Source: Cyclobacteriaceae bacterium (GTDB lineage: Bacteria > Bacteroidota > Bacteroidia > Cytophagales > Cyclobacteriaceae). From it: 8,076 bases of DNA. The notes beneath the pieces were generated by a model. The model saw only the letters and a list, made by a program, of their open reading frames with translations. It did not search any database and was not told the DNA's origin. Within the stretch, counting starts at the first letter, position 1. The number at the start of each line of letters is the position of its first letter. The DNA lies in the NCBI GenBank assembly GCA_028279155.1, contig JANQST010000113.1:1-8076 (forward strand), given 5' to 3'. This document shows positions 1 to 5,891 of this stretch, piece by piece. The position numbers were made by a program, and so were the translations under genes.

Positions 1-861
1 TTTCGTTCGAGCATCAATTCTTTGCTTGTTGCAAGGCCCGTTTCCTTTTATCACATTGAAGAACTCCTCCCAATTGATTTCACCGAAATCGTAATGACCT
101 TCTTCCTCGTTCCATTTTAGATCTGGATCTGGCACCGAGATGCCAAGAAGGTCTGCTTGAGGTTTGGTAGCGTCAACGAATTTCTGTCTTAACTCGTCGT
201 TGGTGAAACGCTTGATCCTCCATCGCATTGACTGTTCGGTATGTGGTGAATCCTTGTCACTTGGGCCAAACATCATAAGTGCTGGCCACCACCATCTGTT
301 CAATGCATCCTGAGCCATTTTCTTCTGCTCTTCAGACCCTTTGCAAAGCGTAAGCATGATCTCAAAACCTTGTCTCTGGTGAAACGACTCTTCCTTGCAC
401 ACTCTTATCATTGCTCGAGCATATGGACCGTAAGATGTTCTGCAAAGCGGTACCTGGTTCATTATTGCTGCGCCATCTACCAGCCATCCTATCGCTCCCA
501 TATCTGCCCAGGTCAAAGTAGGATAATTGAAAATACTCGAATATTTTGCTTTTCCCGTATGAAGTTGATCCAACAAGGTATCTCGATCGATGCCCAATGT
601 TTCACACGCACTATACAAATAAAGCCCGTGGCCAGCTTCATCCTGAACTTTTGCCAGAGCAGCTGCTTTTCTTCTTAACGTTGGAGCCCTTGAAATCCAA
701 TTAGCCTCGGGAAGCATCCCAACTATCTCAGAATGGGCATGCTGAGAGATCTGTCTGATCAATGTCTTGCGATAATTCTCGGGCATCCAGTCCTTTGGTT
801 CAATTCGGATATCCTGATCTATTTTCTCGTTAAAGTGATCCTCAAGTTGCTTTTCGTCCAT
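1..861 (-). CDS. paaA: Phenylacetyl-CoA 1,2-epoxidase catalytic subunit PaaA (partial, C-terminus off the left edge)
   Basis: PaaA is the di-iron catalytic subunit of the multicomponent monooxygenase that converts phenylacetyl-CoA to its ring-1,2-epoxide in the cytoplasm, the first oxygen-dependent step of aerobic phenylacetate breakdown. I translated the minus strand from the ATG at 861: 287 codons stay open to base 1. The E. coli protein is about 309 residues, so only some 20-25 residues are missing. The ferritin-like di-iron signature is visible: Glu45 in HSEIVG, then two ExxH motifs, E75-A-G-H78 in VQDEAGHG and E158-S-F-H161 in CKEESFHQ. The block RWWWPALMMFGPSD (about 189-202) and the end KGNGPCNKQRIDAR are also family-typical. 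It lies 60 bases downstream of paaE, its electron donor, in the same direction. PaaB, PaaC and PaaD would be expected beyond base 1. Identification is from remembered family sequence, not from a search. Confidence 0.95.
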   Translation of the reverse strand, partial: MDEKQLEDHFNEKIDQDIRIEPKDWMPENYRKTLIRQISQHAHSEIVGMLPEANWISRAPTLRRKAAALAKVQDEAGHGLYLYSACETLGIDRDTLLDQLHTGKAKYSSIFNYPTLTWADMGAIGWLVDGAAIMNQVPLCRTSYGPYARAMIRVCKEESFHQRQGFEIMLTLCKGSEEQKKMAQDALNRWWWPALMMFGPSDKDSPHTEQSMRWRIKRFTNDELRQKFVDATKPQADLLGISVPDPDLKWNEEEGHYDFGEINWEEFFNVIKGNGPCNKQRIDARTK

Positions 862-921
862 CTTCCTAATACTTTATTCAAAGGTAGTTAACTGTTCAAA
901 CAATTGATTTGTTCTTATAAT

Positions 922-1986
922 TCAAACATCAAAACTCAATGTTACTTTTTCTGTCTTCGGTCTGGATTGACAAGTCAGAACCAATCCTCTTTCAAGTTCA
1001 TCTGGTTCAAGTGCGTAATTAATTTCCATATCAACTTCACCTTCCTCTATCCTGGCAACACAAGTACTACAAACACCGCCTTTGCACGCGTATGGTAGAT
1101 CTGCTCCATTCTGAAATGCCACATCAAGAATTGATTCTTTTGAGTCATAAGGGAACGTAATGCTATTGCCATCCAAAACAACTGTTATCTCACTTTGCGC
1201 TTTTTTATGCTCAACTACTTTTTGTGTTGTTCCTAATTTCCCTGCCGGGGAAGTAAATAGTTCTAAATGGATTTGTTCTTCTGCGACACCGAGATCTTTG
1301 AGTGTATCCCTTACTGTTAGCATCATGGGTTCAGGACCGCATGTAAAAAATTCGTCCGTTTTTGATGGGTCAAAAAATACCTTAGCAAACTGTGTAATCT
1401 TTTCTTGGTCAATCATCCCATTGAAAAGATCAGATTCTTGACGTTCTTCATCAAGAATATGATACAAGCTTAACCTTCCAAGAAATTTATTCTTCAAAGC
1501 CTCTAGACGCTCCTGGAAGATAATCGTACTGGTTTTCCGATTGCCATAAAACAAAATGAATTCACTTTTTGGCTCACTTCGGAGTGTAGTTTCTAGTATG
1601 GAAATAACAGGCGTGATTCCACTTCCAGCGACAAATGCAACGTACGTTTTTTCATTGTTGGCATTGAGTTCTGTAAAAAAACTTCCATGTGGAGGCATGA
1701 CTTCAATCTCATCTCCTTGCTTCAATTGCTCATTGGCAAAGGTTGAGAATCTTCCTCCTTTTAGTTTTTTAACTACCACTGTAAGATCCTCATCGAGCGG
1801 ACAGGTACATAGAGAATAGGTACGCCTGGTGTCTTCTCCGTCAATATCTTTTTTCAAGGTCAAGTGTTGACCCTGAATAAACTGAAATTCATCTTTCAGA
1901 GCAGCGGGAATATCAAATGAAATGGCAACAGATTCCTCTGTCGGTTTTGAAATAGCTTTGATTGTGAGCGAATGAAATTTTGCCAT
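922..1986 (-). CDS. paaE: Phenylacetyl-CoA epoxidase reductase subunit PaaE
   Basis: PaaE passes electrons from NAD(P)H through FAD and a 2Fe-2S cluster to the di-iron centre of PaaA. The 354-residue product is full length (E. coli PaaE is about 356). Three domains appear in order. An FAD-binding ferredoxin-reductase domain (about 1-110) has RTYSLC at 55-60. A nucleotide-binding domain (about 113-245) has GSGITP at 121-126 and CGPEPM at 216-221. A C-terminal plant-type ferredoxin domain (about 265-354) has the cluster ligands Cys301, Cys306, Cys309 and Cys339, in ACKGGVCSTC and LTCQS. The N-terminal MAKFHSLT resembles other PaaE proteins and supports the ATG at 1986. A promoter match lies just upstream (2004-2030), so this may be the first gene of the paa operon; paaE ahead of paaA differs from the E. 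coli order paaABCDE. All key residues are present. Confidence 0.96.
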   Translation of the reverse strand: MAKFHSLTIKAISKPTEESVAISFDIPAALKDEFQFIQGQHLTLKKDIDGEDTRRTYSLCTCPLDEDLTVVVKKLKGGRFSTFANEQLKQGDEIEVMPPHGSFFTELNANNEKTYVAFVAGSGITPVISILETTLRSEPKSEFILFYGNRKTSTIIFQERLEALKNKFLGRLSLYHILDEERQESDLFNGMIDQEKITQFAKVFFDPSKTDEFFTCGPEPMMLTVRDTLKDLGVAEEQIHLELFTSPAGKLGTTQKVVEHKKAQSEITVVLDGNSITFPYDSKESILDVAFQNGADLPYACKGGVCSTCVARIEEGEVDMEINYALEPDELERGLVLTCQSRPKTEKVTLSFDV

Positions 1987-2003
1987 ACATCTTTGAAGTT
2001 GGG

Positions 2004-2030
2004 CAAAACTAATCAGATGCGAAGAGACAA
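2004..2030 (-). promoter_or_regulatory. Candidate Bacteroidota-type promoter for paaE
   Basis: On the minus strand a perfect match to the Bacteroidota -7 consensus TAnnTTTG (TAGTTTTG, 2011-2004) is preceded by TTG (2030-2028) with 16 bases between, one fewer than the usual 17-23 range. It would start transcription roughly 10 bases before the paaE ATG, in the 48-base gap after the upstream gene. This is pattern matching only; such an octamer can occur by chance in AT-rich DNA, but the position directly ahead of paaE supports it. Confidence 0.42.
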
Positions 2031-2034
2031 GTGT

Positions 2035-2505
2035 TTAACTCAGGCCCAGTTTTTCCCTGATTTTTATCATCTTGTCTTCCAGGCGTTTTTCATCCTGATC
2101 ACTGTCCAGGAAAATTTTCTCGCCTTCATCATATTTGAGATATGCATGAAACTCAACACCTCTTACAGTGAGACCCTTGTTCGTTTGAGAATACATATTT
2201 TGACTGGTCTTAACTTTATTAATAAAGATCTTCTCAAGTGAGGTGTATTTTTTTGGTTTACCTGACTTGTATCCCATAACCCATGTGCCATAATGAATTT
2301 CTTTTGATTCAGGGTTTATTGTTAGAATTTGAAAAGAGAACCAAAGCATCGGAATCAGCATTGAAAAAGCGATGGCCGAAAGAATGGCAATCATTTCGGG
2401 GAGGTTTTGTATTATCCAGACAATTAACGCTATTACAAGCCCCATAGCCACAAGTCTGAAGGTTAGAGGCACACTTCTTCCCTGATTGATCATAACTTTG
2501 CTCAT
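2035..2505 (-). CDS. Hypothetical two-helix membrane protein
   Basis: I do not recognise this 156-residue protein. It has a short polar N-terminus with Arg10 and Arg17, then two hydrophobic segments (about 16-33 and 37-60) separated by a QNLPE turn, so it is probably a helical hairpin in the inner membrane. A soluble C-terminal part (about 61-156) follows. It contains alternating strand-like stretches (FQILTINPESKEIHYGTW, then GVEFHAYLKYDEGEKIFL) and ends in a charged helix (about 137-154). Two short helices followed by a strand-rich domain resemble the PH-like (bPH) membrane proteins common in bacteria, but this is a shape comparison only. It starts at the ATG at 2505, 47 bases from the divergent LON-domain gene, and ends 48 bases before paaE on the same strand. 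It may be co-transcribed with paa or just be a neighbour; the promoter match ahead of paaE favours the latter. Confidence 0.8.
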   Translation of the reverse strand: MSKVMINQGRSVPLTFRLVAMGLVIALIVWIIQNLPEMIAILSAIAFSMLIPMLWFSFQILTINPESKEIHYGTWVMGYKSGKPKKYTSLEKIFINKVKTSQNMYSQTNKGLTVRGVEFHAYLKYDEGEKIFLDSDQDEKRLEDKMIKIREKLGLS

Positions 2506-2531
2506 AGGTCTAAACTACCAAACTATTTTTG
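2498..2531 (+). promoter_or_regulatory. Candidate Bacteroidota-type promoter for the LON-domain gene and nuo operon
   Basis: A perfect TAnnTTTG -7 element (TATTTTTG, 2524-2531) is preceded by TTG (2498-2500, part of TTTG) with 23 bases between, at the upper end of the usual range. Transcription would begin around 2537, leaving a leader of about 15 bases before the ATG at 2553. The TTG overlaps the first codons of the divergent gene, so the two promoters would share or collide in this 47-base gap. I found no equally good match on the opposite strand for the divergent gene. Pattern match only. Confidence 0.48.
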
Positions 2532-2552
2532 ATAAAACGAGTTTGATCATTG

Positions 2553-3182
2553 ATGTCCACAGAGTTACCAATTTTTCCTCTAAATATTGTTGCCTTCCCG
2601 GGGGAGGGAGTCAATCTTCACATATTTGAACCCCGCTACAAGCAGCTGATCAGAGATTGCCTGGATGAAGGGCTGACTTTTGGCATAGCATCGCACGTGT
2701 TGAACAAGGTCGAACTAGGAACGGAGGTAAAAATCGTAGAGGTGACAAAAGAGTACTCAGATGGCAGAATGGATATCAAGACATTAGGGTTGAGAGTATT
2801 TGAAGTAATCAATTTTCAGAATCCATGGCGAGAAAAACTATATGCAGGTGGAACCATACAATTTTTGGAAGATGAAAACGACAAGGACTTGAGTGAGTTG
2901 GTCAGGTTCAAAGAACTTGTGATTGAGTTATTCGGGTGGCTGGGTGAATTAGAAACGCCAGATATTTCCGGAATAAACTCTGTATTTGAAATTGGACATA
3001 AGATCGGTCTGAAACCGGAAGAAGAATACTCCCTGCTAGAGATGAGAAAAGAAAGTGAACGTTTACAGTTTGCAATTGATCATTTGCAACGACTAATTCC
3101 TGCTTTGGAGCGGGCTCAAAATGCACAAGACAGGATCAAACAGAATGGACATTTTAAGCACCTTGATCCCTTAGAGTTCTAA
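2553..3182 (+). CDS. LON substrate-binding (LON N-terminal) domain protein without protease
   Basis: The 209-residue product is a stand-alone LON N-terminal domain protein: it has the part that binds substrate in Lon protease but neither the AAA+ ATPase nor the Ser-Lys protease domain. The signature LPIFPLN at 5-11, FPGEGVNLHIFEPRY at 15-29 and DGRMDIKTLG at 70-79 form the beta-rich subdomain. The helical half follows (about 115-192), with the typical LLEMRKESERLQ at 161-172 leading into a long helix. The frame is open from a TTG at 2550, but the adjacent ATG at 2553 fits the family N-terminus, so I use it. A promoter match lies just upstream. It precedes nuoA by only 32 bases with no terminator seen between, so it is likely the first gene of the nuo transcript. 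Molecular function is unknown for this class; a role as adaptor or in protein quality control is conjecture. Confidence 0.9.
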   Translation: MSTELPIFPLNIVAFPGEGVNLHIFEPRYKQLIRDCLDEGLTFGIASHVLNKVELGTEVKIVEVTKEYSDGRMDIKTLGLRVFEVINFQNPWREKLYAGGTIQFLEDENDKDLSELVRFKELVIELFGWLGELETPDISGINSVFEIGHKIGLKPEEEYSLLEMRKESERLQFAIDHLQRLIPALERAQNAQDRIKQNGHFKHLDPLEF

Positions 3183-3214
3183 GCTAAATTCCAATAATTC
3201 TGTAATTTCCCCGT

Positions 3215-3682
3215 ATGACTGAAATCAGTGGTTTTGGAACAGTACTTCTCTTCATGACCGGAGGACTAGGATTTGTAATAATCATGCTAATGGTTGGTAG
3301 AATTTTGAGACCTTCTAACCCAACCCCTGAAAAGCAGAAGAGCTACGAATCAGGGGAAGAACCCATTGGGTCTGCCTGGGGTAAGTTCAATGTGAGGTTC
3401 TATGTGATCGCATTGATTTTTCTTTTGTTTGAAGCTGAGCTGGTATTTCTATTTCCATGGGCCACAGTTTTTGGTGATGAAAAATTGATACTAGAAACCA
3501 ATGGTTTATGGGCTCAATTTTCATTAATCGAAACATTTATTTTTATTGGAATATTGGCAGTTGGACTTGGCTATGTGTGGGCCAAAGGGATGCTTGGATG
3601 GGTTCGACCTAAGCCACAAGCATCCGAATTCAAATCAAAAATTCCGCAAGAAGTTTACAAAGAGTTTAATGAACGAAACTGA
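3215..3682 (+). CDS. nuoA: NADH-quinone oxidoreductase (complex I) subunit A
   Basis: NuoA is a small membrane subunit of respiratory complex I, located near the quinone entry site where the peripheral and membrane arms meet. The 155-residue product has three transmembrane segments (about 8-30, 62-84, 105-123). The long loop between the first two contains the conserved YESGEEP at 44-50, and the hallmark FNVRFYVIALIFLLFEAE begins the second helix at 58-75, including acidic residues within the membrane. The C-terminal tail (about 130-155) is charged and longer than in many NuoA proteins. The ATG at 3215 places the first helix at the usual distance. Its last 14 bases overlap nuoB in another frame, indicating translational coupling. 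Confidence 0.95.
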   Translation: MTEISGFGTVLLFMTGGLGFVIIMLMVGRILRPSNPTPEKQKSYESGEEPIGSAWGKFNVRFYVIALIFLLFEAELVFLFPWATVFGDEKLILETNGLWAQFSLIETFIFIGILAVGLGYVWAKGMLGWVRPKPQASEFKSKIPQEVYKEFNERN

Positions 3683-4211
3683 GATATCCCAAATAGGAGG
3701 TTTGAAAACCGGAGAAGGAGGCATCATTGTTTCAAAACTTGATGACTTACTAAACTGGGCACGTCTTAGCAGTTTATGGCCGGTTGGTTTTGGCTTGGCA
3801 TGTTGTGCCATTGAATTTATGTCCACAGCTTCATCTGCTTATGACCTGGATCGATTTGGAATCATTCCCCGGAATTCTCCCAGGCAAGCGGATGTCATGA
3901 TTGTATCTGGCACTGTGACCTTCAAGATGGCCGATAGAGTCAAAAGATTGTACGAACAAATGGCAGAGCCTAAATATGTGATTTCGATGGGCTCTTGTGC
4001 CAATTGTGGCGGACCTTATTGGGAACATGGCTACCATGTGTTAAAAGGTGTGGATCGGGTAATTCCAGTTGATGTGTATGTTCCGGGATGTCCACCGAGG
4101 CCCGAGGCGTTGATTGGTGGTTTTTTGAAACTCCAGGAGAAAATAAGATCAGAATCGATCATGCGACCAAAGGCGCTTGAGAAACTGATGGAACAGAAAA
4201 ATGAAGCTTGA
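3669..4211 (+). CDS. nuoB: NADH-quinone oxidoreductase subunit B (N2 iron-sulfur cluster)
   Basis: NuoB carries the terminal [4Fe-4S] cluster N2, which hands electrons to quinone in complex I. All four ligands are present: the tandem Cys45-Cys46 in GLACCAIEF, Cys110 in MGSCANCGG and Cys141 in VPGCPPRPE. The surrounding blocks (RFGIIPRNSPRQADVMIVSG at 62-81, DVYVPGCPP) match the family. The open frame extends upstream to 3546, but that extension overlaps conserved nuoA sequence and reads as non-family residues. The ATG at 3669 gives a 180-residue protein of normal length with a 14-base overlap with nuoA, so I chose it. The 3' end overlaps nuoC by 11 bases. Cytoplasmic face of the membrane. Confidence 0.96.
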   Translation: MNETEISQIGGLKTGEGGIIVSKLDDLLNWARLSSLWPVGFGLACCAIEFMSTASSAYDLDRFGIIPRNSPRQADVMIVSGTVTFKMADRVKRLYEQMAEPKYVISMGSCANCGGPYWEHGYHVLKGVDRVIPVDVYVPGCPPRPEALIGGFLKLQEKIRSESIMRPKALEKLMEQKNEA

Positions 4212-4683
4212 TCAACTCAAAGAACTTATCCAATCTGAGTTTCCAGATTCGATTATTGGAGAAGATGAAAATTCTTCACCTCAGGCCTTATTGATTAAGC
4301 CTGAATTTATTCATTCAGTTTGTGTGTTGCTTCATGCAAATGAGCAAACATACTTCGATCAGCTGTCTTGCCTTACTGGCCTTGATAATGGACCTGAGAG
4401 CGAAACTATGGAGGTCATCTACAACCTCTATAGTATTCCCTATGATTTACATTTCATGATAAAAGTTGTGCTTGACCGCCCCAAACCGTCCGTTGATTCT
4501 GTCTCCGATATTTGGAATGGGGCAAATTGGCACGAAAGAGAGGCTTATGACCTGTATGGAATACACTTCAATAATCATCCCAATCTAAGGAGAATTTTGC
4601 TCCCGAATGATTGGGAGGGATTTCCATTGAAAAAAGATTATGTGGAGCAGGAGAAATATCACGAGGTTAAAGTTAAATACTAA
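4201..4683 (+). CDS. nuoC: NADH-quinone oxidoreductase subunit C
   Basis: NuoC (30 kDa subunit family) is a structural subunit of the complex I connecting module and has no cofactor. The 160-residue product has a variable N-terminal half (about 1-65). The conserved C-terminal half contains WHEREAYDLYGI at 110-121, NHPNLRRILLPNDWEGFPLKKDY at about 125-147, and a short tail. It is a separate protein, unlike the fused NuoCD of E. coli. The ATG at 4201 overlaps the end of nuoB by 11 bases, the coupling pattern seen at the preceding junction. The 3' end may overlap nuoD by up to 44 bases, depending on the nuoD start. Confidence 0.95.
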   Translation: MKLDQLKELIQSEFPDSIIGEDENSSPQALLIKPEFIHSVCVLLHANEQTYFDQLSCLTGLDNGPESETMEVIYNLYSIPYDLHFMIKVVLDRPKPSVDSVSDIWNGANWHEREAYDLYGIHFNNHPNLRRILLPNDWEGFPLKKDYVEQEKYHEVKVKY

Positions 4684-5890
4684 GATTCCTTTGACACTAT
4701 CGTCCACATATCTTCAAAAATTCGAGCCTCTTAAGCACAAAGAGTCTGATTTGAAAAGCGAAGAGATGATCGACAATGTGGGGCCTCAGCATCCGGCAAC
4801 ACATGGTGTGCTACGACTTGAGGTCATTTCTGATGGAGAAATTGTTAAAGATGTAGTTCCTCACATTGGGTATCTACATCGGTGTTTCGAAAAACATGCT
4901 GAATCATTGGCTTATAATCAGGTGATTCCTTACACAGACAGGATGGATTATGTGGCTGCAATGAACAATGAATGGGCATTCGTTATGGGGGTGGAGAAAA
5001 TGCTGGATATAGATCAAGAGATCCCTAAACGAGTTGAATACATTCGAGTTCTTGTCGCGGAGCTGAATCGGCTTGCCTCGCATTTTGTTTCCATCGGGAC
5101 ATACGGATTAGACATTGGTGCTATCACTCCGTTTTTGTGGATGATGCGGGATCGTGAACATATCCTTCGAATGCTAGAATGGGCCAGCGGGGCCAGGATG
5201 TTGTACAACTATATTTGGGTGGGAGGATTGTTTTATGATCTACCTGTAGGGTTCGAAGAACAAGCCAAGGAATTTGTTGATTACCTCAAACCCAAGCTGA
5301 AAGAAGTTGAAACGCTTCTGATCTCAAACAAGATCTTTATTGAAAGAACGGCTAATGTTGGTGTTCTACCTCTGGATTTGGCTGTCAATTACGGAATTAC
5401 AGGACCAATGATCAGAGCTTCTGGATTAAAATTTGACCTTAGAAAAGTTGATAAGTACAGCGTCTATCCTGAGATAGAATTCAATGTTCCAATTGGGAAA
5501 GGTGAGATGGGAAACATAGGGGATTGCTGGGACCGAAATTGGGTTCGATACATGGAGTGTTTAGAATCAGTTAAGATCATTGAACAATGCGTGGAAAAAC
5601 TTCTTGGTGACCATAAGCGAACTCGAGAATTTGATCCAAGACAAATGGTCCCAAAGAAAATCAGACCTAAAGCCCAGGATCTATATGTAAGGGCCGAAAA
5701 CCCTAAAGGCGAATTGGGATTCTTTTTTCGGGCAGATGGAAGGTCTGATCAACCATTCAGATGCAAAGCTCGTGGCCCAAGCTTCTCAAACCTTTCCGTG
5801 CTTCCGGAAATATCTAAAGGATGTATGATTGCAGATCTTTTTGCAATTGTAGGTTCCTTAGATTTGTTGATGGGAGAAGTGGATCGCTAG
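4640..5890 (+). CDS. nuoD: NADH-quinone oxidoreductase subunit D (49 kDa, quinone site); start uncertain
   Basis: NuoD forms the quinone-reducing pocket of complex I together with NuoB and descends from the large subunit of NiFe hydrogenases. Family blocks, numbered from the ATG at 4640 (416 residues): GPQHPATHGVLRLE at 48-61 with the quinone-pocket histidines, HIGYLHRCFEKH at 75-86, PYTDRMDY at 97-104, LNRLASH at 142-148, FLWMMRDRE at 165-173, and the ending MGEVDR. The start is unclear. The ATG at 4640 is the only ATG ahead of the conserved KSEEM block but overlaps nuoC by 44 bases and adds a basic, non-family N-terminus. A TTG at 4691 would start 7 bases after the nuoC stop and give 399 residues, closer to the usual length. 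The ATG at 4766 is too late because it removes KSEEM. The next gene starts one base after this stop codon. Confidence 0.93.
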   Translation: MWSRRNITRLKLNTKIPLTLSSTYLQKFEPLKHKESDLKSEEMIDNVGPQHPATHGVLRLEVISDGEIVKDVVPHIGYLHRCFEKHAESLAYNQVIPYTDRMDYVAAMNNEWAFVMGVEKMLDIDQEIPKRVEYIRVLVAELNRLASHFVSIGTYGLDIGAITPFLWMMRDREHILRMLEWASGARMLYNYIWVGGLFYDLPVGFEEQAKEFVDYLKPKLKEVETLLISNKIFIERTANVGVLPLDLAVNYGITGPMIRASGLKFDLRKVDKYSVYPEIEFNVPIGKGEMGNIGDCWDRNWVRYMECLESVKIIEQCVEKLLGDHKRTREFDPRQMVPKKIRPKAQDLYVRAENPKGELGFFFRADGRSDQPFRCKARGPSFSNLSVLPEISKGCMIADLFAIVGSLDLLMGEVDR

Positions 5891-5891
5891 A

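Noticed and set aside
370..678. Plus-strand open frame of 102 residues
   Set aside because: It lies antisense to paaA, whose di-iron motifs are intact; the translation is rich in Cys, Ser and His with no recognisable domain.
879..886. Minus-strand TACCTTTG, a perfect -7 octamer ahead of paaA
   Set aside because: No TTG at suitable spacing (the nearest is about 14 bases away); paaA more likely depends on the paaE transcript.
1160..1819. Plus-strand open frames at 1160-1441 and 1556-1819
   Set aside because: They are antisense to paaE, which has all expected FAD, nucleotide and 2Fe-2S motifs.
1972..2241. Plus-strand open frame across the gap between paaE and the membrane protein gene
   Set aside because: It overlaps both minus-strand genes antisense and has no family features; the promoter match for paaE lies inside it.
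3195..3202. TAATTCTG as a possible promoter for nuoA
   Set aside because: One mismatch to the -7 consensus, and the TTG I looked at upstream (3163-3165) is 29 bases away, outside the normal spacing.
3546..3668. Upstream extension of nuoB
   Set aside because: The frame is open, but this stretch encodes conserved NuoA in another frame and adds residues not found in NuoB.
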